Assembly (NCBI GenBank): GCA_027310825.1
Contig: DAIDAC010000003.1
Coordinates: forward strand, 43,332 to 107,331
DNA: 64,000 bases
Direction: 5' to 3'
Origin: Candidatus Micrarchaeaceae archaeon
GTDB taxonomy: Archaea > Micrarchaeota > Micrarchaeia > Micrarchaeales > Micrarchaeaceae
Shown here: positions 42,834 through 51,662 of the stretch, piece by piece
How the letters are laid out: the number at the start of each line of letters is the position of its first letter
Numbering within the stretch: position 1 is the stretch's first letter
Program-made: the position numbers and the translations under genes
Notes under the pieces: model-generated
Seen by the model: only the letters and a program-made list of their open reading frames with translations
Told to the model about the DNA's origin: nothing
Databases searched by the model: none

Positions 42834-44408
42834 ATGAACATCAACATAGCTCCTAATATCGACCTCGATGCGCAGGAGGTCGTGACAGGAAGGGGGTGCA
42901 TCATTGGCCAGAGCGGCTCGGGGAAATCATATCTCGTAGGGGTGGTTGTCGAGGAACTCTGCAAGAACAACCTTCCATTTCTGATTGTAGACACGGAAGG
43001 AGAATACCATTCGCTCAAATCACGGTTCAACGTGCTTTGGGTCGGAGACGAAAAGAGCGCGGACGCAAGAACCGATGTCAATCTAAAGAAGCTTTTCGAG
43101 CAGAGCATAGACAGCAACATACCTGTAATTCTCGACGTCTCCGGAGTCACAAACAGAGAAAATTATGTTTACAGGGCGCTTCAAGAACTATACTCGTTAG
43201 AGGAATCGAAGAGGGCGCCATATCTGGTAATAATCGAAGAGGCGGACCATTTCGCTCCGCAGATAGTCCATCCCAGAGTCAACCCTGTCGAAGAGCTCAG
43301 TGTACGCGGCAGAAAAAGGGGAATCGGCCTTCTTGTCGCGACACAGCGGCCGGCCAACGTCAGCAAGAATGTTCTTGCCCAGTGCTCATACGGATTTGTA
43401 GGAAAGCTCAGCATAGACAATGACATACAGGCGGTAAACATACTTTTCGACGACAAGAATACGCTAAAAGCCATAACGAAGCTGAATCGCGGAGAGTTCA
43501 TGCCGTTCGGCCTCCCTTTCAAAGGGCAGGTTCACGTGAAACAGCGTGAAGTGGTCCATGCGGGAAGCACGCCGAAGATTGGGGAGGTGCAAAAGAGCGC
43601 CGACATCTCCAGGGTTTTGAAGGAGTTGAAGAGCCGCGAGGTCGAAGAGGAGGTTGACGAACCGGTAACTGCGACCATGAAAACGGAGACGCTCCGCGGC
43701 GAGGCCATTCAATCGGGGTTTAGCGCGGACGACGCAAGGGCAAAGGCAGAACGGCTTCTCAAGAAAAGGTTCAGGCTTTTCGGAGGCAATGTTGAAGTCG
43801 TGGAATCCATCAAGGAAAAGTATCTTCATGGCGTGTTGTGCGACTTGAGGATCCCTACGCCCAGAAAGAACGAATACAAGGATCACTCGTTCATGCTTTT
43901 CGGCAGCGGCTTTCTGACAGTTGAAAAACACTTGAACCACTCCAAATTGCCATTTTCGAAACCATTGCAGCTTACCAGCAATGACATTGTCGTGCTGTCG
44001 ATACTGCATGCAAGGGGCAAGGCCGATCGTGCCAGGGTGGAAAATGAGAGCGGGCTGGACACCGCAGGAAGGACACTTCAGAGGCTTGTGAAGGCCGGGC
44101 TTGTCAAGGTGGACAAAGGCAGGTACTTCGTCGAGGACTTTACAAAATACGCGCAGAAGGAGCGCCTTCAGACAAAACCGCTGAAGACCGACAAAAACAG
44201 CGTGATGAACTTCAGCAAAGACGCAAAGCGGAATACCGGGCTCCTTGTGCAAAGCCTATTTCCCGGTACACAAAACTTAAAAACAGTCGATGTTTATGTT
44301 CCGGTGTACGAAGTGACATTGAGGCATGGCAGCAAGGTGCGGGTGTTCTTTTTTGATGCCATCTATCTCGACGACATAACAGAACTTGTAAATGGTGCGC
44401 AGAATTGA
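42834..44408 (+). CDS. HerA/DUF87-type ATPase
   Basis: About 524 residues from ATG 42834, with a TATA-like GTTTATATTATC about 30 bases upstream; the longer frame starts at 42783. Walker A is IIGQSGSGKSYLV (residues 24-36) directly at the N-terminus, so the HAS-barrel of true HerA is missing. Walker B is PYLVIIEEADHFAPQ, and RGRKRGIGLLVATQRPANVS is the sensor region. The C-terminal third has a winged-helix stretch (VLSILHARGKADRARVENES). Unlike 3452 it has no nurA partner. Likely a DNA or chromatin translocase of unknown role. Confidence 0.8.
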   Translation: MNINIAPNIDLDAQEVVTGRGCIIGQSGSGKSYLVGVVVEELCKNNLPFLIVDTEGEYHSLKSRFNVLWVGDEKSADARTDVNLKKLFEQSIDSNIPVILDVSGVTNRENYVYRALQELYSLEESKRAPYLVIIEEADHFAPQIVHPRVNPVEELSVRGRKRGIGLLVATQRPANVSKNVLAQCSYGFVGKLSIDNDIQAVNILFDDKNTLKAITKLNRGEFMPFGLPFKGQVHVKQREVVHAGSTPKIGEVQKSADISRVLKELKSREVEEEVDEPVTATMKTETLRGEAIQSGFSADDARAKAERLLKKRFRLFGGNVEVVESIKEKYLHGVLCDLRIPTPRKNEYKDHSFMLFGSGFLTVEKHLNHSKLPFSKPLQLTSNDIVVLSILHARGKADRARVENESGLDTAGRTLQRLVKAGLVKVDKGRYFVEDFTKYAQKERLQTKPLKTDKNSVMNFSKDAKRNTGLLVQSLFPGTQNLKTVDVYVPVYEVTLRHGSKVRVFFFDAIYLDDITELVNGAQN

Positions 44409-46936
44409 AAGAGCAACACGAAACGCTGGGAAGCAATGTCGTTCCTTTAGATTACAGGCTGCGCATAGAGCCAAACTTCAAGACATTCAAGTTCGATGGA
44501 AGGTGCGAGATAGACGTCGACATAAAGAGGGCAACCAGGTCCATCGAAGTCAACGCAAAGGATCTCAAGATAAAATCAGCATCTGTGGCGCAAAAGAGCG
44601 CAACGCAGAAAGCTGTCGTCAAAATGAACCCGAAGCTGGAGAGGATTGCGATAATCATGAAGACTCCGCTATCGGGAAAGGTCACAATCGCAATTGATTA
44701 CCAAGGAATCCACAACGACAAACTCTATGGATTCTACAGAAGCAAATACACATATGGAAAGAAGGGAGAAAAGCAGGGATACATTCTGACTACGCAATTC
44801 GAAGCTCCCGATGCACGCGCTGCGCTTCCATGCTTCGACGAACCAGAATTCAAGGCGACATTCAATCTATCTCTTCTAGTCGACAACGATCTGGACACGA
44901 TATCAAATACTCCGATAAAAAGTTCGAAGAAAGCAGGAAAGAAGAAGCTTGTGACGTTCCAAACCACCCCGAAGATGTCCACGTATCTTCTCTACATGGG
45001 CGTAGGCAGATTCGAATACCTTCGGGACAACAACGGAAGGGTAAAAATAGCGGTCGCGACTACTCCTGGCAAAAAGGAACTGGGAAAGGTTGCGTTGAAA
45101 TGCGCAAGAATGCTGCTCAGCGAAGAAGAACGCTACTTCGGAATAAAGTTTCCTCTGCCAAAGCTTGACCTAATCGCAACACCAGACTTTCCAGTCGGCG
45201 CAATGGAGAACTGGGGCGCAATCACGTTCAGGGAATTCGGTTTTTTGACAGATGAAAATTCTGCTTCAGTATCGGTGAAGCAGAGGATCGTGGAGGTCAT
45301 AGCTCACGAGCTTGTCCACCAATGGTTCGGCGACCTTGTGACAATGAAATGGTGGAATGACCTGTGGCTCAACGAGAGCTTTGCAACCTTTATGGCTTTC
45401 AAGTTCGGGCAAGCAGTGCTCCCTGAGCTAAACATGCACACGCTGTTCTACGAAAGCGAAATGCCAACAGCGCTCAACGCAGATGCATACAAACACACGC
45501 ACGCGATAAGCGTCAACGTGGACACGTCAGCACAGATAACTGCATTGTTCGACAGGATAAGCTACTCAAAGGGCGGCTGTCTGCTCAACATGCTTGAGGA
45601 TTATGTAGGGAAGGATATTTTCAAGGACGGGCTTCAAAGATATCTGAAGAAGCACATGTACGGAAATGCAACAAAGAGCGACCTTTGGAAAGCCATACAG
45701 GAATCTGCAACCGCGCACCGCAAAAATGTGGAAGTCACAACGGTGATGGAAACATGGGTGAACCAGCTCGGCTATCCGATAATATACGCAGAAAAAACCA
45801 AAACAGGATTCGCACTAACGCAGAAAAGGTACACGCTATCCGGTGCAGAATATCCGGAAGTGTGGCCGATACCGATACACTACGGAACAAATGAAGGCGA
45901 AACACTGGTGCTGATGACCGGCAAGTCGCTCGCCATAAAGAGCAAAAGCCCAGGGATAAAGCTCAATGTCGGGCAGCACGGCCTTTACAGAACCAGATAC
46001 TCAGAGGCGTTGTTGATACATGTGGGAGAGCTGATAAAAAGGAAAAACCTCAGTGAAATCGATGCGTGGGGAATAGAGAATGATGTATTCGCCGCAGTTC
46101 GCACCGGCGACATGAAAGCCGTCGACTACGCAAAGTTCGTCGAACGCTACCTGATGGACGCGTCTTATCCCACGACTTTCTCCGTATCCGGGCACTTTTC
46201 ATGGCTCATCGACAGATGCATGGGCATGAGATGTTTGCAGCAGATAAAAGAGACAAGCAAGAAGTTCCACAGGAAAATGCTGATCAAAGTGGGCATGGCA
46301 AAGCACCCCGGCGAAGATGCAACCACATCAAGAACACGCGCAGTGGCGCTTTCCGGGTTGGCAGACGCCGAAGACAGCGAAATACTGCGCTGGGGAAGGA
46401 ACCTGTTTGACAATTACGCGAAGGGAGAAGCCAAGATAGACGGCAACCTGAAAGGAATCGTTTTTGCAATAGCGGCTAAGACGCACAACAACGAGCACAT
46501 AATCAAGAAACTGCTTGGCATGTACAGCAGCGAGGCGCTGCCTGAGGACAAGGCCAGGGCGCTAGCAGCAATATCCGAGGTAAAGAACCATGCACTTCTG
46601 AAACACGCTCTGGAACTTGGAATGTCGAAGGAGGTGCGCCTGCAGGATGCTCTGTACATAATGGGATCTGCGCTAGGAAGCTCGCACTTCAGAGCTATGG
46701 CGTGGCCTTGGACAAAGGCGAACTGGAACAAGATGCTGGATTATTTCCCGCCGACAATAATGATGCTCAACAAACTGGTTTCGGCTCTATCAGGAGTGTC
46801 AGACGAAGCGACAAAGAAGGACATGGAGAACTTCTTCTTCAAGCAGAAGCACGCAAGAGAAGATACAGAGAGGGAAGTCCATCTCACAATAGAAAGGATA
46901 GATGCAAACATCAGATTCATGAAGACGAACGCGTAA
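44405..46936 (+). CDS. M1 family aminopeptidase (tricorn-interacting-factor type)
   Basis: Zinc aminopeptidase that finishes degradation of peptides from the proteasome. The 843-residue protein has the substrate motif GAMEN (265-269), the zinc site HELVHQW (H301, H305) and the glutamate in WLNESFATF, 19 residues later. A C-terminal helical domain completes the usual length for tricorn factors F2/F3. Start is TTG 44405, overlapping the stop of the HerA-like gene. No signal peptide, so it acts in the cytosol. Confidence 0.92.
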   Translation: MKEQHETLGSNVVPLDYRLRIEPNFKTFKFDGRCEIDVDIKRATRSIEVNAKDLKIKSASVAQKSATQKAVVKMNPKLERIAIIMKTPLSGKVTIAIDYQGIHNDKLYGFYRSKYTYGKKGEKQGYILTTQFEAPDARAALPCFDEPEFKATFNLSLLVDNDLDTISNTPIKSSKKAGKKKLVTFQTTPKMSTYLLYMGVGRFEYLRDNNGRVKIAVATTPGKKELGKVALKCARMLLSEEERYFGIKFPLPKLDLIATPDFPVGAMENWGAITFREFGFLTDENSASVSVKQRIVEVIAHELVHQWFGDLVTMKWWNDLWLNESFATFMAFKFGQAVLPELNMHTLFYESEMPTALNADAYKHTHAISVNVDTSAQITALFDRISYSKGGCLLNMLEDYVGKDIFKDGLQRYLKKHMYGNATKSDLWKAIQESATAHRKNVEVTTVMETWVNQLGYPIIYAEKTKTGFALTQKRYTLSGAEYPEVWPIPIHYGTNEGETLVLMTGKSLAIKSKSPGIKLNVGQHGLYRTRYSEALLIHVGELIKRKNLSEIDAWGIENDVFAAVRTGDMKAVDYAKFVERYLMDASYPTTFSVSGHFSWLIDRCMGMRCLQQIKETSKKFHRKMLIKVGMAKHPGEDATTSRTRAVALSGLADAEDSEILRWGRNLFDNYAKGEAKIDGNLKGIVFAIAAKTHNNEHIIKKLLGMYSSEALPEDKARALAAISEVKNHALLKHALELGMSKEVRLQDALYIMGSALGSSHFRAMAWPWTKANWNKMLDYFPPTIMMLNKLVSALSGVSDEATKKDMENFFFKQKHAREDTEREVHLTIERIDANIRFMKTNA

Positions 46937-47449
46937 TCATTCGCCGCGCTTTTCCTTCAGATATTTCTCGACAGAGCGGAGCACCTGCTTCTGGTTCTCA
47001 TACTTCAGCTCTCTGATCGCATCTCCGAGTTCGACGATCCTGCAGCCAAGATGCTCTTCCGACAGTTTTATCGAGTCGATGTCACTTTGTGTTATGAAGG
47101 CTAGATAGAAGTCGATCGCTTTCTTTATCTTTCTCTTCTGGTTGCCGGCTGCGCTGTCGTCATTGTATTCGAAATGTATCTTTTCGTGGAAATCCGGTTG
47201 CAGCTTTGCGTCTATTCCAGTTTCTTCTTTCACTTCTCTAAGCGCAGCAGACTCCAGGCTCTCGCCGCTGACTACTCCGCCTTTTGGCCCTATATCGATG
47301 ACGGCGCCGTAACCCTTTCTCCTTTTGTAGTGGGCATTGTTCTGGACCATTATCAGCACGTAAGGTATGCCCTCTTTTACTATGCAGAGGATTGCGCCTG
47401 CCGATGCCCTGTCTATCGTGTCCACGTGGTCACCCGAAAGATTTCGCAT
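46937..47449 (-). CDS. NUDIX hydrolase
   Basis: NUDIX enzymes hydrolyse nucleoside diphosphates linked to another group. The full box G-x5-E-x7-R-E-x2-E-E-x-G is present: GGVVSGESLESAALREVKEE followed by TGI. The 170-residue protein starts at 47449 and ends next to the M1 peptidase stop, convergent. The region RKGYGAVIDIGPKGG supplies the beta-strand before the box. Possible 8-oxo-dGTP or NDP-sugar cleaner; substrate not readable. Confidence 0.85.
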   Translation of the reverse strand: MRNLSGDHVDTIDRASAGAILCIVKEGIPYVLIMVQNNAHYKRRKGYGAVIDIGPKGGVVSGESLESAALREVKEETGIDAKLQPDFHEKIHFEYNDDSAAGNQKRKIKKAIDFYLAFITQSDIDSIKLSEEHLGCRIVELGDAIRELKYENQKQVLRSVEKYLKEKRGE

Positions 47450-47490
47450 TAAAGGTTAAATACCTTGATGCAGAAGTTACGGAGACGCAT

Positions 47491-48399
47491 ATGAGAGGAT
47501 TTGCCATCAGCCCAGGCTTTGCAGCTATGATAGTTGTAGTCGCAGCGGTAGCAGTTGTTGTTGCGATATTCATCTACGTGCCGTTTTCTCCAAGGACTTC
47601 TGCTCCGACGAACAGCAGCGGCGGCGCAAAGGCACAGCTTCCTGCAAGCATGCAGGCTGCGCTTGCGTATGGTCCTGTGAACATGAGCGTCATGATCCAG
47701 CTGATGATAAACAAGCTTGTGAATTCGAGCCAGTTCAATGTCAGCTATACGGGAAATTTCGCCAGCACTCCGCAGAACACAAGCCTTGCAAACTACTCGC
47801 TGAACGTTCCTCTCCATATAAGCTACATGAGATACAACGGAGCATCAAGGCTGACAATAACAGCAGGCAACACTCCTATATTCGGAAACTTCACGCTGAT
47901 GGGAATAAAGAACGGAAGCAGTGCATACACGTGCACAAACCTTCTTTCAAGCATAAGCGGACTTTACGGCGGCAAGAATGCAAGCAGTAGTAGCAACTTC
48001 ACGTGCTCGAAGTCAAGCCTGCAGGCCAGCAGCCTAACCCAATTAAACAGCTACACATCTGGCCTAAATTCCAGCACTGCGCTCACGGTGCATCTGATAT
48101 CGCAGAAGAGCTACAACGGCAATCCGTGCTGGCTGGTCTATGGAAACACGAGCAGCACATACAATTCGACGATAGGAGGAAATGCTTCTACAATAAAGAA
48201 ATCATCGACGTTCACCGCATGTTTCTCCACTCAGTACGACATACCGCTCAACATAACATCGAAGGAAAGCGTAGCCTACCGGGGATATTCATCGAACACT
48301 GCACTTACGCTCAACGAGACTTCGATAGGAAACCCTGTGACGCAGTCTGAGGTCACAACCTTGCCTGGTCCGTTGCAGAAGGGTTATGGCTATCCTTGA
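47491..48399 (+). CDS. Secreted, membrane-anchored Ser/Thr/Asn-rich protein
   Basis: About 302 residues. From ATG 47491 it starts MRGFAISPGFAAMIVVVAAV with one hydrophobic helix, then a long extracellular part rich in Ser, Thr, Asn and Gly with many N-x-S/T sites. Four cysteines sit in AYTCTNLL, NFTCSKS, GNPCWLV and TFTACFS. A TATA-like TTAAATACC near 47457 supports this start; the longer frame runs into the NUDIX gene. The C-terminus GNPVTQSEVTTLPGPLQKGY shares QSxVTTLP with the protein at 56223. It has no recognised domain; surface-exposed function is likely. Confidence 0.7.
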   Translation: MRGFAISPGFAAMIVVVAAVAVVVAIFIYVPFSPRTSAPTNSSGGAKAQLPASMQAALAYGPVNMSVMIQLMINKLVNSSQFNVSYTGNFASTPQNTSLANYSLNVPLHISYMRYNGASRLTITAGNTPIFGNFTLMGIKNGSSAYTCTNLLSSISGLYGGKNASSSSNFTCSKSSLQASSLTQLNSYTSGLNSSTALTVHLISQKSYNGNPCWLVYGNTSSTYNSTIGGNASTIKKSSTFTACFSTQYDIPLNITSKESVAYRGYSSNTALTLNETSIGNPVTQSEVTTLPGPLQKGYGYP

Positions 48400-48404
48400 A
48401 CAAG

Positions 48405-49667
48405 TTAAGAAGATCCCGTCTCTGCTTTTGCGAAGAACGAGTCAATAAATTCTTCACATTCTGTTTCTTTTCCAGCAACAAGTAAAACGAGATCGTCTCC
48501 GGCTTTTCCTAACACCTCTTCTATGAAGTCCCACTCCCTAATAAACCTGCCTCCCTCTCTGGTAATCAACCGTGGCACCTTTGTCTCGTCAGTAAATCCC
48601 TTTAAGTGTTCCCTATATCTGTTGTTGATCTTTGTTGCAAGCACTCTACCGCCAGATTTTATCAAATCGACTATCTCTTTATCCTGTGAATTTACAAAAA
48701 TGCCGGTCATGTCAAAAATCTGAGCCTGTCGCAATCCTATTTTGCTCGAAGCGTATGTGCCTGCCTTTTTGTCTAATTTCTGTATAAGCACGCCGGCTGC
48801 TATCAATCCTGCCGAAATTACGTAAAGGACGCTAATTGTCTCACCAAGGAGAACGTTTGCCAATAGGAACGTGAGAAATGGAGCGAAATAGAAAAGATTC
48901 GTTATCATCGTAGCCTTTAGTCGCTTCAATACATAATACAGGCCGTACGCTGAAAGTACGCTGTATACTATCCCTGCAAATAATATCGCAACCCACCCTC
49001 TGGTATCTATGCTCTGGAATGGCATCCCATTGGCAACAAACAGTGATGTATACACGACAAAACCGATAAGATTATACACAAATAGCGCACTCTCGGTTTC
49101 ATGGACATGGCGTTTGACTATCGCCAACGCTGCTGCATTCGCCAAGGCCACGACAAAAACCAGTGCTATCCCAAATGCACCTTGTGCGGAAAAGGTTATT
49201 GCCGAATTTGGATATAGCACGACAAGTACGCCAGTAAAGGCGATAGAGAGGGCCAGAAGCTGGTATTTTGTAATCCTCTCTTTCGTAATAAAAGGAAGGA
49301 AGAGCAACATTAGGATTGGATATGTCCTGAAGATTATCGAGGCAAGATCTGCGCTTATGAAATGTTCTGCATATAGCATTCCAAAATCTGGCACAACATA
49401 GTTAAGAAGGCCGACTAGCCCTATTATGCCAAGTGTCCGCTTGTCCTTGAATATTTCCTTCAAAGCATCTATCTTCTTCAATGCTGCTACAAGCAATAGT
49501 GAAACAACCACAGCAATGACGTTCTCGATGAAAAGGAACTCATAAACATTAACATTCGTCGCCATTCCAAGCATTACCGGCCAGAGCGCAGCTACCAACA
49601 CCCCTACGAACAGATAGCTTTTGGCCAGTTTGCCTATGTCCATCATTCCAACTTCTTTGCCAACCAA
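48405..49667 (-). CDS. EamA/DMT transporter with a C-terminal cytosolic domain
   Basis: 420 residues. The first 290 form about ten helices in two repeats as in drug/metabolite exporters of the EamA family (FLFIENVIAVVVSLLLVAAL; LLALSIAFTGVLVVLYPN; MITNLFYFAPFLTFLLANVL). The last 120 residues are soluble: IFDMTGIFVNSQDKEIVDLI, VLATKINNRYREHLKGF and ELVLLVAGKETECEEFIDSF-like pattern. Such a tail is not usual for EamA; it may sense substrate. It is divergent from a two-domain HTH regulator, 57 bases away, with an inverted repeat between. Confidence 0.78.
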   Translation of the reverse strand: MVGKEVGMMDIGKLAKSYLFVGVLVAALWPVMLGMATNVNVYEFLFIENVIAVVVSLLLVAALKKIDALKEIFKDKRTLGIIGLVGLLNYVVPDFGMLYAEHFISADLASIIFRTYPILMLLFLPFITKERITKYQLLALSIAFTGVLVVLYPNSAITFSAQGAFGIALVFVVALANAAALAIVKRHVHETESALFVYNLIGFVVYTSLFVANGMPFQSIDTRGWVAILFAGIVYSVLSAYGLYYVLKRLKATMITNLFYFAPFLTFLLANVLLGETISVLYVISAGLIAAGVLIQKLDKKAGTYASSKIGLRQAQIFDMTGIFVNSQDKEIVDLIKSGGRVLATKINNRYREHLKGFTDETKVPRLITREGGRFIREWDFIEEVLGKAGDDLVLLVAGKETECEEFIDSFFAKAETGSS

Positions 49668-49684
49668 TTTAAATAGTTTGAAAA

Positions 49685-49713
49685 ATAACGATTTATAGGT
49701 AATTATTCGTTAT
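49685..49713. promoter_or_regulatory. Inverted repeat operator between transporter and regulator
   Basis: ATAACGA (49685-49691) and TCGTTAT (49707-49713) are perfect inverted copies with centres 22 bases apart, two helical turns. They cover the short divergent promoter region. The word AAATAACGA also occurs as AAAATAACGAAA at 50773-50784 directly after the regulator gene. Confidence 0.6.
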
Positions 49714-49724
49714 TATGGGAGTTA

Positions 49725-50768
49725 ATGTCGACTACAGACTATGGATTTCACAGCACATTCAACGACGGCTATTCTACGCCGACCAAACAGATAGCACGGC
49801 TTTTATCCGGGAATTCAAGAATGTCATTAACCCAAATTGCCGCTAGACTTAAGTTATCTAGGAAAACAGTAAAGGACAGGCTAACCAAAATGGAAAAAAT
49901 GATGGGGATCAATTATACGCTTGAGCTTAATGAGAAATTGCTCGGCGTAACAATACCACATATTGCAGTATTGGAGTTTGAAAAGAAACCCGATTACGAT
50001 TACATCGCAAAGTTGTTGAAGAAATCATATATACCGCAGCTCGCGTTCTCTGTAAAAGGCAAGAATATGCTATACATCTACGCAGTGGCAGCGTCTACGG
50101 AAGACTATGTCTATTGGGACAATACGATGTGGCTGCTTGCTTCCAAATACGGGGTGCATTGGTTCTCCTCGGAAGTGATCCACAAGCAACTTGGCTTCGT
50201 TCCTTTGAGAAATGAGCTCATAAACAGATTAAATATGGATGACAGGATGAAAGAACTTTTGAAATTGCTCAATTCTGATAGCAGAGCATCGATACAAAAA
50301 CTTTCAAAGTCGTTGGGTAAACATTTCAACACAGTTACATATACTTTTGAGAAATTAATAGAAAGCGGATACATCAAGAGATTTACTCTCACCATGGACA
50401 ACCAGAAAGCCTTTTGCCCTGCTGCTTTCATGATAAAGTACGTGCCAAAAGATGATTTCGAGAATGCGATGAAAAGAACCAGAGCCGCAATTAAATCTGA
50501 TGATAAAGATAGCGTTGTTAGTCGCTATGTGCTTACTGCGCCGCTTATAGGCAGCTGGGATTATTTCGGGATAGGCGTTTTCGATAATTATAGACTTGGT
50601 TATGAGCACTGCGTCTCTTACCTAAAAGAGGTTGCAGGAAAACATATGGAGAAAATTACGTTTAATGAAATCGACAGAGTATTGATCGGCAGGTTGCCAC
50701 TAAGAAGCATTGACACAAAAGCTGACTACAAACTCATAGATTGGACAGCTGATGTAGAGAGGCTGTAG
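49725..50768 (+). CDS. Transcriptional regulator with two Lrp/AsnC-like HTH domains
   Basis: 347 residues. The first winged helix is IARLLSGNSRMSLTQIAARL then KLSRKTVKDRLTKMEKM (Lrp-type), followed by a RAM-like region (LLGVTIPHIAVLEFEKKPDY). A second HTH, LLKLLNSDSRASIQKLSKSL then GKHFNTVTYTFEKLIESG, is followed by another possible effector region. Two HTH-RAM units in one chain would bind DNA as a pseudo-dimer. It is divergent from the EamA transporter and probably controls it through the inverted repeat between them. Confidence 0.75.
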   Translation: MSTTDYGFHSTFNDGYSTPTKQIARLLSGNSRMSLTQIAARLKLSRKTVKDRLTKMEKMMGINYTLELNEKLLGVTIPHIAVLEFEKKPDYDYIAKLLKKSYIPQLAFSVKGKNMLYIYAVAASTEDYVYWDNTMWLLASKYGVHWFSSEVIHKQLGFVPLRNELINRLNMDDRMKELLKLLNSDSRASIQKLSKSLGKHFNTVTYTFEKLIESGYIKRFTLTMDNQKAFCPAAFMIKYVPKDDFENAMKRTRAAIKSDDKDSVVSRYVLTAPLIGSWDYFGIGVFDNYRLGYEHCVSYLKEVAGKHMEKITFNEIDRVLIGRLPLRSIDTKADYKLIDWTADVERL

Positions 50769-50846
50769 GACAAAATAACGAAAATCTATCCTAATTTGGT
50801 AATTTTTCACCACCTATTTATATTGGAAACACCACTATATTACTCA

Positions 50847-50934
50847 GGTGAATGGGATGGTATTTGGGAGCGAACATACTTCTTCCACCAATGGCGGTCG
50901 TCCAACCACACCAGTTTTGCTCCCGCCCGTCACC
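50847..50934 (+). ncRNA. Possible structured RNA or 5' leader
   Basis: Nested complementary segments: GGTGA (50847-50851) with TCACC (50930-50934), GGG (50854-50856) with CCC (50926-50928), and GGGAGC (50866-50871) with GCTCCC (50919-50924). A TATA-like TATTTATATTGG lies about 30 bases upstream of the first segment. The next gene starts at 50957. This could be the leader of that gene or a small RNA. No known class recognised; the same bases are also open in one reading frame. Confidence 0.3.
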
Positions 50935-50956
50935 GCTTATGATTTGGGTGTATAAC

Positions 50957-51157
50957 ATGGGTCTGATGGAAGGAATAACGAGAGCAATAGGAGCAGTAGA
51001 GAGCGAGCCATCGTACAAATGCTGGATGTGTCCTGCGGAACACAGCGATGCAGCCGCATTCTTGATTCACATAAGAGGCTGCGACAAGGAGCAGAGATTA
51101 AGACGTTCGGAAAGCGGTTTTGTCCTTGCGTTTCAGAAGACTGCGAACACGGTTTAG
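50957..51157 (+). CDS. Small zinc-finger-like protein
   Basis: 66 residues from ATG 50957 (a further ATG lies 4 codons on). KCWMCPAEHSDAAAFLIHIR followed by GC gives C-x2-C and H-x3-C-type ligands, compatible with one C2HC or C2H2 zinc finger. The rest is basic (KEQRLRRSESGFVLAFQ). The longer frame from 50852 would cover the structured leader and has an unlikely composition. Nucleic-acid binding is inferred only. Confidence 0.5.
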   Translation: MGLMEGITRAIGAVESEPSYKCWMCPAEHSDAAAFLIHIRGCDKEQRLRRSESGFVLAFQKTANTV

Positions 51158-51174
51158 ACATTTCAGGTGGGTAG

Positions 51175-51459
51175 ATGGAAAAAGAAAACACAAAAACTAG
51201 CGGAGCAAAGAAGAAAGCTGCATTGCACAGGTTCTATTTCATAGAACCGAGGCCGAACGCAGATGCGGAGAAGCTGGCCATGAGCCTGGTGGAGCTGCCG
51301 AATGTGCAGGAAGTCTATCTTACTGAGGGAGATTGCGGCTACATTGTCAAGGCGCGCTTCATGAACGAGAAGGAGCCAAAGGACATAGTTCGTTACATAT
51401 CAAACAACATCAGCAGCAAATTCGGCAAAGTCACAACCCTTGTCCAGTATTCAAAGTGA
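51175..51459 (+). CDS. Single-domain RAM (Lrp effector)-like protein
   Basis: A 94-residue basic N-terminus followed by a beta-alpha-beta-beta-alpha-beta pattern: ALHRFYFIEPRPNADAEKLA, then LVELPNVQEVYLTEGDCGYI, then VKARFMNEKEPKDIVRYI and GKVTTLVQYSK. This fits the RAM/ACT-like ligand-binding domain of Lrp regulators without the HTH, which exists as stand-alone archaeal proteins. A Shine-Dalgarno AGGTGGG precedes ATG 51175. Confidence 0.65.
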   Translation: MEKENTKTSGAKKKAALHRFYFIEPRPNADAEKLAMSLVELPNVQEVYLTEGDCGYIVKARFMNEKEPKDIVRYISNNISSKFGKVTTLVQYSK

Positions 51460-51464
51460 CGCTT

Positions 51465-51662
51465 ATGGCAGTCGTCGAAAGCCCGGTCACATCGCTTCTT
51501 CCGTATGTATTTCTTAGGAGGGAGACTCTGGTCACGCCATCAATCGAGCCGGAGCCGGCTGCCGTAAGGCCTTCGTTGAGGCCTCACGATCTTCTTATCT
51601 TCAAGGCACGAAGAATAAAACAGAGCTTTGGAAAAACCAATGCTATGGCGCATTATCCCTGA
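51465..51662 (+). CDS. Hypothetical small basic protein
   Basis: A 65-residue frame beginning ATG 51465, 5 bases after the RAM-like gene stop, reading MAVVESPVTSLLPYVFLRRE and ending QSFGKTNAMAHYP. It overlaps the convergent UMP kinase stop by 10 bases. Pro/Arg-rich, no family recognised. It may be a real small gene of the operon or chance. Confidence 0.35.
   Translation: MAVVESPVTSLLPYVFLRRETLVTPSIEPEPAAVRPSLRPHDLLIFKARRIKQSFGKTNAMAHYP

Noticed and set aside
43464..44252. 262-residue minus-strand frame opposite the HerA-like gene
   Set aside because: Shadow frame rich in Cys, His and Phe; the plus strand holds clear Walker motifs.
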